Below are positions 45,870 through 54,311 of a stretch of 64,000 nt of DNA, piece by piece. A program made the translations under genes and the position numbers. Under the pieces are notes generated by a model that was not told the DNA's origin, ran no database searches, and worked only from the letters and a program-made list of their open reading frames with translations. Location of the stretch: assembly GCA_943788195.1 (NCBI GenBank), contig CALSPH010000001.1, positions 681,673 to 745,672 of the forward strand, written 5' to 3'. This DNA is from an uncultured Bacteroidia bacterium (lineage in GTDB: Bacteria; Bacteroidota; Bacteroidia; NS11-12g; UBA955). Positions within the stretch are counted from its first letter, which is position 1, and each line of letters begins with the position of its first letter.

Positions 45870-46520
45870 TTATTCTTTCTTCTTAATCACCTCCCGGTAA
45901 AACTTGCCTAGAAATAGTTTTATCCCTGTAGAGTAAAACAGTCCATCAAACTGTGAACTGGTTGAAAGGGCCTTTCGCATCCCTAAACCTGCACCTAGAC
46001 CTACCCAATTGGTCAGCATATAATAGGCCTTGCCATTGATCTCAACGGGTAGGGTAGGAATAGTCTGTTTCTTCACCAGGAGGCTGTTTTCAAACACTTC
46101 ACGTTGTGCATTGCCTAATCCAAATTGTCCAGTGGTTTCAAAGTACCAATGCTTGCCTGCCCAGTTGGAGTAGGTAAAACCTAGGCTTAAATAGCCAAAA
46201 CGTAAATTTTGTTTTTGCGTATCAGGCACAAATTGGGTTTGGTTAATTAATTCTGTGCTGGTAATATCTTGTCGTGTGGCATAAAAACCTAGAAAGTAAC
46301 TGAATTTCTGATAATTGACCCCAATTCGCAAACCGTTCACCTTGGCCGATTTTGACCCTAAAAAAGTTACCCGGTTATCAAATCCCAATAAAAAATTGGG
46401 TTTTTGATGCTTTTTATAATAACGAATACTATCCAACATTTGTCCATAGAAATTGCGATTCTGAGCTTGTGCAGAAAAGGCAAATAACATCATAAGAAAG
46501 AGAAGCGTTATTCGTTTCAT
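45870..46520 (-). CDS. Predicted outer-membrane beta-barrel protein
   Basis: 216 residues. Signal peptide MKRITLLFLMMLFAFSAQA, then alternating aromatic/hydrophobic strands (NFLLGFDNRVTFLGS, GVNYQKFSYFLGFYA, LRFGYLSLGFTYSNW) of a small barrel with a helix-rich plug at the start. It overlaps the upstream lipoprotein gene by 4 bp (stop/start overlap), so they form an operon. Function unknown. Confidence 0.8.
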   Translation of the reverse strand: MKRITLLFLMMLFAFSAQAQNRNFYGQMLDSIRYYKKHQKPNFLLGFDNRVTFLGSKSAKVNGLRIGVNYQKFSYFLGFYATRQDITSTELINQTQFVPDTQKQNLRFGYLSLGFTYSNWAGKHWYFETTGQFGLGNAQREVFENSLLVKKQTIPTLPVEINGKAYYMLTNWVGLGAGLGMRKALSTSSQFDGLFYSTGIKLFLGKFYREVIKKKE

Positions 46521-47182
46521 GTATAATCTGATAACCTCACTTTTAAGGTAAAAGTTTGTGATACGGTTCCAAACATATTGGGTTTATCGGTGCTGCGAGG
46601 CACATGAAGAAATAACGAATTTCGGCTTGTTTCATTGTATATGGTCAATTCTGCCCATTGCTGATCAATTTGTTTCATATTGACCATATAACTGCCTAAA
46701 AACAATTGGGCAATATTGGGTTTAAATGCCAAGCGTATATGCTCCTTTAAGGCAAAGCCTGTTTGTGTAAGGATGCTTTGAGAAGTGCTCTTACGTGGAG
46801 TCATTACATAACGATAGTTCAACATCTGACGCAGTTGTGTTGCAGTATCGAGATATCTGGTATCTTTCAAAAAGCTACGCATTACATACTTAAACCCAGC
46901 AGATTTTAACAACGATTTTGAAAGGGCATGACTGGTATCAAAATGACGATGTTGAATCCCATCGGGTTGAGCAAATTCATGCAATAAAATGGCCACAGTT
47001 TTCTTGGTGTCTTCTTTAAATAAATTGCCTTTTTCTCGTTCACTCAATTGAGCTACTGTAGGCAATCTTTTTTCGGCATAATGGAATAATTGCTGTTGCC
47101 AGAATTTGTAAAAGATATTGTCTGCTTGCAAAGTGCAGCTGCCTAATAATAGGAATATTGGTATGAGTAATATCTTTTTGAT
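46517..47182 (-). CDS. Lipoprotein of unknown function, apparent ATC start
   Basis: A canonical start first appears at TTG 47131, but that start gives no signal. The same frame extends upstream as KKILLIPIFLLLGSC followed by TLQADNIF, an ideal lipoprotein signal with lipobox LGSC, starting at codon ATC (47182-47180). There is no ATG, GTG or TTG in this stretch. ATC is exactly 4 nt after the box TACTTTCG, the same spacing as for several GTG genes in this window. So ATC (or a mutated ATG/GTG) is the likely start; about 221 residues. The mature part is soluble, helical (FWQQQLFHYAEKRLP), function unknown. Confidence 0.7.
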   Translation of the reverse strand: MKKILLIPIFLLLGSCTLQADNIFYKFWQQQLFHYAEKRLPTVAQLSEREKGNLFKEDTKKTVAILLHEFAQPDGIQHRHFDTSHALSKSLLKSAGFKYVMRSFLKDTRYLDTATQLRQMLNYRYVMTPRKSTSQSILTQTGFALKEHIRLAFKPNIAQLFLGSYMVNMKQIDQQWAELTIYNETSRNSLFLHVPRSTDKPNMFGTVSQTFTLKVRLSDYT

Positions 47183-47186
47183 ATTA

Positions 47187-47194
47187 CGAAAGTA
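47187..47194 (-). promoter_or_regulatory. -7 box TACTTTCG, 4 nt before the ATC of the lipoprotein gene
   Basis: One mismatch to TAnnTTTG. Followed on the minus strand by TAAT and ATC AAA AAG. Confidence 0.45.
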
Positions 47195-47207
47195 GCAAAA
47201 AGCGTGC

Positions 47208-48347
47208 TTATTTTAATATAGTGCGTGAAATCACAATACGTTGCACTTCGCTTGTGCCTTCGTATATCTGTGTAATTTTAGCATCACGCATCAAGCGTTC
47301 CACGTGATATTCTTTTACATATCCGTAACCTCCATGCACTTGAACCGCTTCGGTAGAAATGCGCATAGCTGCCTCACTGGCATACAATTTAGCAATGCTA
47401 CTTGCCAACGCGTAATCGCCCCCATTGTCTTTCAGCCAGGCCGCTTTTAAGCATAACATTCGTGCTGCTTCAATTTCTGTAGCCATATCAGCTAATTTAA
47501 ATTGAATCGCTTGATGATTCATTATTTCTGTACCAAATGCCTTGCGTTCTTTTGAATACTGAAGTGCAAGTTCATATGCACCGCTGGCAATTCCCAGAGC
47601 TTGGGCCGCAATTCCAATGCGTCCCCCAGCAAGTGTTTTCATTGCAAATTTAAAACCGAAACCATCTTCACCAATTCGATTTTCTTTGGGCACTTTAACG
47701 TCCGTAAACATGATAGAATGCGTATCAGAACCCCTAATTCCCATCTTATCTTCTTTTGCCCCTACTGCAAAACCTTCCATATCCTTAGTCACAATAAAAG
47801 CATTGATGCCTTTATGTCCTTTTTCTACATCAGTTTGTGCCATTACAATGTATGTGCTGGCAGAGTTTCCATTGGTAATCCAGTTTTTGGTGCCGTTTAA
47901 TAGGTAGTAATCCCCTTTGTCTTCTGCAGTTGTGCGTTGTGAAGTTGCATCAGAACCTGCTTCGGGCTCACTTAAACAAAATGCCCCATGCACTTGACCA
48001 CTTGCTAAAGGAACTAAATATTTCATTTTTTGCTCCTCATTCGCAAAGGTTTCTAGTCCCCAGCATACCAATGAATTATTCACAGAAACCACCACTGATG
48101 CACTTGCATCTACTTTGGATAGCTCTTCCATAGCTAATACATACGAAATAGAATCCATTCCACTTCCACCGTATTTAGGATCTACCATCATTCCCAGAAA
48201 TCCCAATTCGCCCAAGGCTTTTATTTGTTCTTTTGGAAATGTTTGTGTGTTGTCACGTTCAATTACACCAGGAAGCAATTCTGTTTTTGCAAAATCACGG
48301 GCTGCTTGTTGCACGGCTAAATGTTCTTCGGTTAGTTCAAAATTCAT
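47208..48347 (-). CDS. Acyl-CoA dehydrogenase
   Basis: 379 residues from MNFELTEEHLAVQQAARDFA; an open extension of 13 residues (to 48386) is unlike the family. FAD-type enzyme: FLGMMVDPKYGGSGMD, GAFCLSEPEAGSDATSQRT (FAD/substrate loop), WITNG, and the C-terminal RMLMRDAKITQIYEGTSEVQR (catalytic Glu region, YEGTSE). It oxidises short-chain or branched acyl-CoAs in beta-oxidation or amino-acid degradation. Promoter features not obvious. Confidence 0.95.
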   Translation of the reverse strand: MNFELTEEHLAVQQAARDFAKTELLPGVIERDNTQTFPKEQIKALGELGFLGMMVDPKYGGSGMDSISYVLAMEELSKVDASASVVVSVNNSLVCWGLETFANEEQKMKYLVPLASGQVHGAFCLSEPEAGSDATSQRTTAEDKGDYYLLNGTKNWITNGNSASTYIVMAQTDVEKGHKGINAFIVTKDMEGFAVGAKEDKMGIRGSDTHSIMFTDVKVPKENRIGEDGFGFKFAMKTLAGGRIGIAAQALGIASGAYELALQYSKERKAFGTEIMNHQAIQFKLADMATEIEAARMLCLKAAWLKDNGGDYALASSIAKLYASEAAMRISTEAVQVHGGYGYVKEYHVERLMRDAKITQIYEGTSEVQRIVISRTILK

Positions 48348-48542
48348 GTAAAATGGATGCTTTAAAGGTCTATTTTGGGCATGCAAAGATAATTTTTTTG
48401 CTCATTTTGCCATAGTTCTAAAATATAGAACCCAAATAATACAATATTGTTTAGCATGCCGCTTAATATTACTCCAAGCTCGGGTGGATGCTGGTATGCT
48501 TTATTGGAAGAAGTGCTATAGTTTCAAATCGTCAACCATAGG

Positions 48543-48680
48543 CTATTGATAGGCAAAGAACCAATCTTGAAAATGGGTATAACCTTCATTGCAGTTAGAC
48601 GGGTCCATTTCTGCATCGCTGCCGTGGCTGGTATGTTTTATTGAGACGCGGATATTGAAGTGCAAATAAATCCCATTAAC
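48543..48680 (-). pseudogene. Possible remnant of a gene 3' end in the acd-porZ spacer
   Basis: The 451-bp spacer (48348-48798) has no full gene. One minus-strand segment of 45 codons reads as protein-like (HFNIRVSIKHTSHGSDAE, then SNCNEGYTHFQDWFFAYQ, stop at 48543). It is preceded by a stop, but the next frame just upstream (LRVQFIYSSELMG) also reads as protein, suggesting a frameshifted remnant. No family recognised. The rest shows nothing I can name. Confidence 0.3.
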
Positions 48681-48782
48681 TCAGATGAGTAAATGAATTG
48701 TACGCGCAACTGATTTAAAAGGATGATTGTTTTTATTACGGAGAAGTGAATTCGAAAAAAAATAAAATCGCTTGGTAATCGT

Positions 48783-48790
48783 TACTTTTG
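48783..48790 (+). promoter_or_regulatory. -7 box TACTTTTG for porZ
   Basis: TACTTTTG ends at 48790, 8 nt before the ATG at 48799. No clear -33 TTG. Confidence 0.5.
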
Positions 48791-48798
48791 TGAAATAT

Positions 48799-51060
48799 AT
48801 GTTTGCTAGATTTTTTTCGCTTTTCTGTTTTGTAAGTATAAGCTTTTTGGTCAATGCTCAGAAAAGTATTCCTACTGGTAACTGGCGCGTGCATGTACCA
48901 TATTCCAATGCTTTTCAGTTAACGGAAACACCCACAGATTTATTGGTAATCGCCAGGTATGGTTCATTTTTATTGAATAAGGAGGATGCAAGCATTAAAC
49001 GACTCTCCAAGGTAGAGGGCTTTTCGGATGTACAGATGAATGTGGCGCGATATAATTATGAGCGAAATATTTTGGTCATCGCATACCAAAACGGCAATAT
49101 CGACCTGGTAAAGAATAATCAAATTGTTAATATCAGTGATATCCTGGATGATAACTTGATACAAGGCGAGAAAATAATTAATCACATTCATTTCTATAAG
49201 CAATTTGCCTACCTGAGCACGAGCTTTGGTTTATTGGCATTGGATTTAGATAAAGAAGAGATTAAAGAAAGCTATACCAACATTGGCCCTGGAGGCAGCA
49301 AGATTGATATCAAGGCATCCGTTACGTTAGGTGACAGCATTTATATAGCAACACCTGAGGGGATTTTTGCTGCACTCAATAAAAGCAGTGTAATCCTCGG
49401 CCAGTTTACCAATTGGAACCTTTTAGGGCCCAGTAAAGGAGCCAATCACATTGCAACTTTTAACAATCAATTGTACGCAGATCCAGACACCAATTTTTCG
49501 GTTTATACTTCGGGTGGTTGGCAAGATGTAGAAGCAGATGGAAGGGATACCCTTACCAGTCTGGAGGTAAATCATGGTAAACTGATTGCAGCTCAACGCG
49601 GTTCCATTCAAATTTACAATACCAATGGTTTGGAACAATCATTGGCCGTAAATTTAGTGGACAAAGCAATACAAGATGAAGAGGGGCAAGTGTGGTTTGT
49701 GGTGAATGGTATCGGCTTAGTTAAAAAAGGTGCAACTGAAACCCTTTTATTGCCCAACGGGCCCAGCGGTGGAACTAGTTTTGGCATGTTGCCTGTTGGG
49801 AATGATTTGTGGGTTATGGGTGGTGGATATAACAGAGGGTTTGACCCCTTGTTTGATAATATTGGGTATTATCAATTTACGGAAGGACGTTGGAAAAATA
49901 GAGGGAATAATCCGCTCACCGATAACATGCGTGATTTTACACATCCTGCATACAGTAAAAATTTGAATGAGTTGGTGATTGCCACACAGTCTACTGGAAT
50001 TTTGAGTTTTGATCCGAGCCTAAATCCCAAAAAAGTATATGACGAAAGCAATTCTTCCTTGCGTAAAAATCCAGCCAATGGCTTTTTAATTTGTAATGGT
50101 GCCGCCTTTGATGAAAAAGATGTGCTGTGGGTGAGTAATCCTTCGAATCGAGATAGTAGTTTGGTGGCTCGAACGAAGGGAGAGACTTGGATTAATCTAC
50201 GTATTCCAGCACGAGGCGGGAAAATTGTAGTGGATGAAAATAATTACAAATGGATTATTACTCCCCAAAGCAATAGCATTGGAATCATCGTATATGATGA
50301 CAATAACACACCAACCAATCGCTTTGATGATCGCTACAAAATTTTGAATACTGCAGAAGGGCAGGGCAATCTGATTAACAATAATGTGGTTTCCTTGGCT
50401 TTGGATAAAGATGGAGAAATGTGGATAGGAACAACCCAAGGCATTTGTGTAATTCGGAACCCTTCACGCATTTTTGGTTCTCCGGGTGAGTTTGATTCAG
50501 AACGATTAATCATTACCCAAGGAAATAATACCGATTATTTATTGGGAGACGAGGTTATCAATGACATCGAAATAGATGGTGGAAACCGAAAATGGATTGC
50601 GACCCGTAGAGGTGTTTTTCATATCACAGACAATGGCGATAGTATATTACGGAGATTTAATGCAGAGAACAGTCCCTTGCTGGATAATTTGGTTTTAACC
50701 GTTGGCATCAGCCCAACCAGTGGCGAGGTTTTCTTTGGCACTCAAGAAGGGATTATCAGTTACCGAGGTGATGCAACCGAACCGGTTTCCAATTTTGATA
50801 ACATTAAAATATTTCCCAATCCAGTAAATTCTGGATATACTGGGGCAATTACCATTACCAATTTAAAGGATAACACCTTGCTAAAGCTTACGGATCTCAG
50901 TGGACAGCTGGTTTATGAGGGTAAATCAAACGGAGGGACTTTTATCTGGAACGGGAAAAACTTGAATGGAGAACGCGTTTCCAGTGGTGTATATTTTGTG
51001 TTTGTGGCAGATGATAAAGTGGAGGAAACCAATATTGCCAAAATTCTATTCCTAAAGTAA
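48799..51060 (+). CDS. porZ: T9SS component PorZ (two-propeller, A-LPS delivery) with type A sorting signal
   Basis: 753 residues from MFARFFSLFCFVSISFLVNA (an upstream in-frame extension of 9 residues is possible). The mature start is GNWRVHVPYSNAFQL, followed by VARYNYERNILVIAYQNGNI and FAYLSTSFGLLALDLDKEEI, the order seen in PorZ. The blades continue through the two-component-propeller-like repeats (GEMWIGTTQGICVI, RKWIATRRGVFHI). The last ~75 residues are a type A T9SS C-terminal domain (IKIFPNPVNSGY, LTDLSGQLVYEGKSNGGTF, SGVYFVFVADD). PorZ is part of the surface attachment complex that passes anionic LPS to the sortase PorU. The 0-bp gap to recO marks an operon. It explains why T9SS clients are encoded nearby. 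Confidence 0.9.
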   Translation: MFARFFSLFCFVSISFLVNAQKSIPTGNWRVHVPYSNAFQLTETPTDLLVIARYGSFLLNKEDASIKRLSKVEGFSDVQMNVARYNYERNILVIAYQNGNIDLVKNNQIVNISDILDDNLIQGEKIINHIHFYKQFAYLSTSFGLLALDLDKEEIKESYTNIGPGGSKIDIKASVTLGDSIYIATPEGIFAALNKSSVILGQFTNWNLLGPSKGANHIATFNNQLYADPDTNFSVYTSGGWQDVEADGRDTLTSLEVNHGKLIAAQRGSIQIYNTNGLEQSLAVNLVDKAIQDEEGQVWFVVNGIGLVKKGATETLLLPNGPSGGTSFGMLPVGNDLWVMGGGYNRGFDPLFDNIGYYQFTEGRWKNRGNNPLTDNMRDFTHPAYSKNLNELVIATQSTGILSFDPSLNPKKVYDESNSSLRKNPANGFLICNGAAFDEKDVLWVSNPSNRDSSLVARTKGETWINLRIPARGGKIVVDENNYKWIITPQSNSIGIIVYDDNNTPTNRFDDRYKILNTAEGQGNLINNNVVSLALDKDGEMWIGTTQGICVIRNPSRIFGSPGEFDSERLIITQGNNTDYLLGDEVINDIEIDGGNRKWIATRRGVFHITDNGDSILRRFNAENSPLLDNLVLTVGISPTSGEVFFGTQEGIISYRGDATEPVSNFDNIKIFPNPVNSGYTGAITITNLKDNTLLKLTDLSGQLVYEGKSNGGTFIWNGKNLNGERVSSGVYFVFVADDKVEETNIAKILFLK

Positions 51061-51744
51061 ATGTTTACTACCCACAAAGCGGTTCTAATAAATACGATTA
51101 AGTATAGTGAGTCTGCGGTGATTGCCAAATTTTTTACGCGAGAAGCGGGAATAGTTACGGTGATGTGCAATGGCATACGCAATGCTAAAAAAGGCGGTAA
51201 AATGGGCTTGTTGAAACCGGCAAGTTTGTGTGAGATAGTAGTTGCTGGCAAGCCCAATAAGAGTATGTCCATACTCAAAGAAATTAGAAATACACCTCCC
51301 TTGGTTTATTTGAGTGCACAACCTGAGATGATTCATTTTTGTTTTTATGTTTCAGGCGTTGTCGATCAATTTGCCCATGAAAATCACGATGATACCAGCT
51401 TGTTTGACTATGTCTGGAATTACATTGCTTCGGTAGAAGAACACCAATACCCCATCGTTAATTTGCCTTTGCATTTTTTAGTGGGCGCTTTAAAAATTGA
51501 GGGTTATTTGCCCTATCCTGATTTTAATACCGCCAATAATCAAGTTAAAATGGCTGATGATGATGAGTTGAACGCAACCTTAATTCAGTTATGCACCGAA
51601 CAACCCATTGGCTTAATTTCGGAAACGAAGTTGGATGCAGAATCCAGAAGAGGCTGTTTGGAATATTTGGTCAATAGTGCTTCAGGTACTTTACAGAGCA
51701 ATCGATTAAAATTGGTTTACGAACAAATCAAGATGTTGTATTAG
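51061..51744 (+). CDS. recO: DNA repair protein RecO
   Basis: 227 residues. N-terminal OB fold (HKAVLINTIKYSESAVIAKFF, TREAGIVTVMCNGIRNAKKG), then the helical C-domain (FYVSGVVDQFAHENHDDTSL, FLVGALKIEGYLPY) as in Bacteroidota RecO, without the zinc Cys of some homologues. Loads RecA onto SSB-coated single strands with RecR. Starts directly after the porZ stop. Confidence 0.93.
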   Translation: MFTTHKAVLINTIKYSESAVIAKFFTREAGIVTVMCNGIRNAKKGGKMGLLKPASLCEIVVAGKPNKSMSILKEIRNTPPLVYLSAQPEMIHFCFYVSGVVDQFAHENHDDTSLFDYVWNYIASVEEHQYPIVNLPLHFLVGALKIEGYLPYPDFNTANNQVKMADDDELNATLIQLCTEQPIGLISETKLDAESRRGCLEYLVNSASGTLQSNRLKLVYEQIKMLY

Positions 51745-51746
51745 GG

Positions 51747-53030
51747 CTATTCTTTGGTCCACTTGTCGCGATCCATTGCAGAGAATTGCCATGGAGCTCC
51801 ATTGTTTTCTAAGTTGCTAAGCATGTTATTGATTTCAGTTGGCGCTATGGCTTCTTCCATCACTTTATACTGTCGCATACCCACAATAATTTCTACCGGG
51901 TTTATTTCTACCGGACAGGCTTCGGTGCAAGCATTGCATGTGGTGCATGCCCATAGCTCTTCAGCGCTGATGTAGTCGTGCAGTGTTTTGGCATCTGCGG
52001 TATCTTCTGCCTTGCTATCCTTGTGCTTGCCATGTTCTTCCAAACGATCTCGGGTATCCATCATCACCTTTCTTGGGGAGAGCAGCTTACCGGTTTGGTT
52101 TGCTGGGCAAACGGAAGTACAACGTCCGCATTCCGTGCATGTATAGGCATCCAGTAAATTTTTCCAAGTTAAATCCGTTACATCTTTTACGCCAAAGCTG
52201 GTGGGTGCTTCATAACCTTCTGGTGGAGTTGCCGCTGGGTCCATCATGAGGTTAACCTCTGTGGTGATGGCTGGGTTATTTTCTATGACCCCTGAAGGTT
52301 TTTGACGGGCATAATAGGTGTTAGGGAATGCGAGAAAAATATGCAGGTGCTTGCTGTAGGGCACATAATTTAAGAATATTAAAATTCCTACAATATGGAT
52401 CCACCATGCGGATCGTTCTATGATATGTAAACTGGTGTCCGAAAAGCCATCAAATAGAGGGGCAATCCAAGATGAAATGGGCATGCTGCTAGAAGCTTGA
52501 AATGCCCTGTCTGCAGCATTCATGGTAAACAATGCAACCATCAATACCAATTCGATGATAAGTATCAGCCTTCCGTCCAGTTTTGGCCAACCTTTCATCT
52601 CCGGCATATTGAGTCTCCTTAACTTTATCGCGTCTCTACGTATGAGAAAAACAATGCAGGCAATGATGACCAGTACACCTAGAATTTCAAAAAATGCCAG
52701 GGCTGTATTATATAAGCCTCCTAATGGAGCTTGAAACAATCGATGGGTGCCAAAAATACCATCAATGATAATTTCGAGCACTTCAATATTGATGAGTACA
52801 AAACCGATGTAAATCAGGATATGAAAAAAGCCAGCAATGGGACGTTTGACCATTTTGCTCTGTCCAAGTGCCACGCGACCCATATTTTTCCAGCGAAACT
52901 TTGGACTAGAATCAGGGGTAAAGGGTTTCCCCAAAAAGATATTTCTTCGAATGGTTTTAATACTTTTAACAAAGAAAAAGGTTGCGATTCCTAGTAAAAC
53001 AACGAAAATAATTTGTCCGGCAATTTGCAT
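51747..53030 (-). CDS. Membrane-bound (Fe-S)-binding oxidoreductase, HdrD/GlpC-like
   Basis: About 427 residues from MQIAGQIIFVVLLGIATFFFV. Five or six transmembrane helices in the first 250 residues, with His residues suited to heme (nitrate-reductase gamma-like), and then two 4Fe-4S ferredoxin sites: CTECGRCTSVCP and CTTCNACTEACP. In Bacteroidota such a gene is normally followed by a second (Fe-S)-binding subunit with CCG domains. Here the next gene downstream is recO on the other strand, so the partner is not in this location. Electron transfer role inferred. Confidence 0.88.
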   Translation of the reverse strand: MQIAGQIIFVVLLGIATFFFVKSIKTIRRNIFLGKPFTPDSSPKFRWKNMGRVALGQSKMVKRPIAGFFHILIYIGFVLINIEVLEIIIDGIFGTHRLFQAPLGGLYNTALAFFEILGVLVIIACIVFLIRRDAIKLRRLNMPEMKGWPKLDGRLILIIELVLMVALFTMNAADRAFQASSSMPISSWIAPLFDGFSDTSLHIIERSAWWIHIVGILIFLNYVPYSKHLHIFLAFPNTYYARQKPSGVIENNPAITTEVNLMMDPAATPPEGYEAPTSFGVKDVTDLTWKNLLDAYTCTECGRCTSVCPANQTGKLLSPRKVMMDTRDRLEEHGKHKDSKAEDTADAKTLHDYISAEELWACTTCNACTEACPVEINPVEIIVGMRQYKVMEEAIAPTEINNMLSNLENNGAPWQFSAMDRDKWTKE

Positions 53031-53107
53031 ACGAAGGGTACTACTTGGAGACAAAACTACCGATTTTTTTTGATTTTAAATTCACAATAAAAAAAAGGAT
53101 GAATTGA

Positions 53108-53137
53108 TTGGCTAAAACGAATTTTCATGTATTTTTG
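53108..53137 (+). promoter_or_regulatory. Bacteroidota-type promoter for tRNA-Phe
   Basis: TTG at 53108-53110, spacer 19 nt, TATTTTTG at 53130-53137. This matches the TTG-N19-TAnnTTTG rule exactly. The tRNA starts 39 nt after the box. Confidence 0.75.
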
Positions 53138-53176
53138 CACACCTTTTAACGCCCTCGGGTGATAAAGATGAGCTAT

Positions 53177-53249
53177 GGTACCTTAGCTCAGTTGGTAGAG
53201 CAAAGGACTGAAAATCCTTGTGTCCGCAGTTCGATTCTGCGAGGTACCA
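53177..53249 (+). tRNA. tRNA-Phe (GAA)
   Basis: 73-nt cloverleaf. Acceptor GGTACCT pairs with AGGTACC, D arm AGCTCAGTTGGTAGAGC, anticodon loop CTGAAAA with anticodon GAA, T arm CGCAGTTCGATTCTGCG. CCA is not encoded. Confidence 0.98.
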
Positions 53250-53256
53250 CAAAGCA

Positions 53257-53286
53257 AACCCTGACTTTTTAAAGTTGGGGTTTTTT
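53257..53286 (+). terminator. Terminator after tRNA-Phe
   Basis: Imperfect stem AACCCtgACTTT / AAAGTtgGGGTT followed by T6, 7 bp after the tRNA. Confidence 0.85.
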
Positions 53287-53300
53287 GTTGCCCCTTATTC

Positions 53301-53333
53301 TCTTCGTAGAGTTAGCGCAGCGTTCTACGAAGA
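53301..53333. repeat. Perfect 10-bp inverted repeat after the tRNA terminator
   Basis: TCTTCGTAGA (53301-53310) and TCTACGAAGA (53324-53333) with a 13-nt loop. The following 70 bp include CCGCTGGCGCAAGTC, a REP-like fragment. No gene is seen in 53250-53415. Confidence 0.6.
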
Positions 53334-53415
53334 ACAAATAAACATAAGTATATTACTCCCCCGCTGGCGCAAGTCTGTGACATACTCATCAGGAGCACCA
53401 CATAGCGCAATATTG

Positions 53416-54072
53416 TTATTCTGTAATCAAATGATCAATCTCTTTTACCTCATCCGGATTTTCGCCTTTCAACCTTAGATAGAAATGGGTGAGTAAAATA
53501 CGCATGTAAGGTATCAGGAATATTAAGCCAATGCCCAAAGTGATGATACTAGCAATGCCCAGAAGCAAAAAAACCAAATATATTCCAAACAACTCGGCTC
53601 GGTTTCCCTTCATCATTTCGTGGCTTTTGCGCAATGCATCAGAGGGTTTGATATCAGGATTCTCAGCCATTATAAAGAAGCTCTGAGATAAGGACAAAGC
53701 GGCAATGATACCCGGAATGATAAGTAATAATGTAAATCCAATGATAATAAGCATTTGAAGTAATCCCATGGCTAAGGCATTCCCAAAATTATTGAATCCA
53801 GCAAAAATGTCATCATAATCAAAGTTTTCATTGCGCACAAACTTGAGTGCCCAAATTGCGGCTCCCAGGTAAAGTGCACCATATATGATTAGTGATCCAA
53901 GTGGAATAATACTGGACACGCCACTAACAATCCCAATTATTAGAGCAGTAAGTATTGCGGGAACCCATTTGCCGCGCAAGGAATTTTGGGCCAATGTAAA
54001 TAAGCTTACTTCTTCATCCCGAAATGGGTTTGGGTTTTCATGTTTTTTAGGTAGTTCTTTTTCCATAGCCAA
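53416..54072 (-). CDS. Multi-pass membrane protein, DUF975-like
   Basis: 218 residues, start ATG 54072 (or 54066, MEKELPKK). Five to six hydrophobic segments: about 38-60, 62-80, 105-130, 165-185, 187-205. Motifs FAGFNNFGNALAMGLLQ and FIMAENPDIKPSDALRKSHEMMKGNR, which are the typical DUF975/YciC-like central signature (DxxxS-xxxMKG). Function unknown. Confidence 0.82.
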   Translation of the reverse strand: MAMEKELPKKHENPNPFRDEEVSLFTLAQNSLRGKWVPAILTALIIGIVSGVSSIIPLGSLIIYGALYLGAAIWALKFVRNENFDYDDIFAGFNNFGNALAMGLLQMLIIIGFTLLLIIPGIIAALSLSQSFFIMAENPDIKPSDALRKSHEMMKGNRAELFGIYLVFLLLGIASIITLGIGLIFLIPYMRILLTHFYLRLKGENPDEVKEIDHLITE

Positions 54073-54311
54073 ATTTAAATAAATTATATCAGGCGCATGA
54101 TGTATTCAGATAAAATGAATGTTTAGAACGTTAATCGTTCCGATTTTCCAACTAGGTGTTCCCGGGGTGCATGGTGATAGCTCGGGCAACAATTCTTTTT
54201 ATAGCAGTTTTTTGCCAGTCACGTATTCAGAGAATTAGAATGTTCTAATTTCAATTAAAGTTTGACGAGTTTAATTACCGTTGTCTTCTGATTTACAATC
54301 GTTTGCACAAA

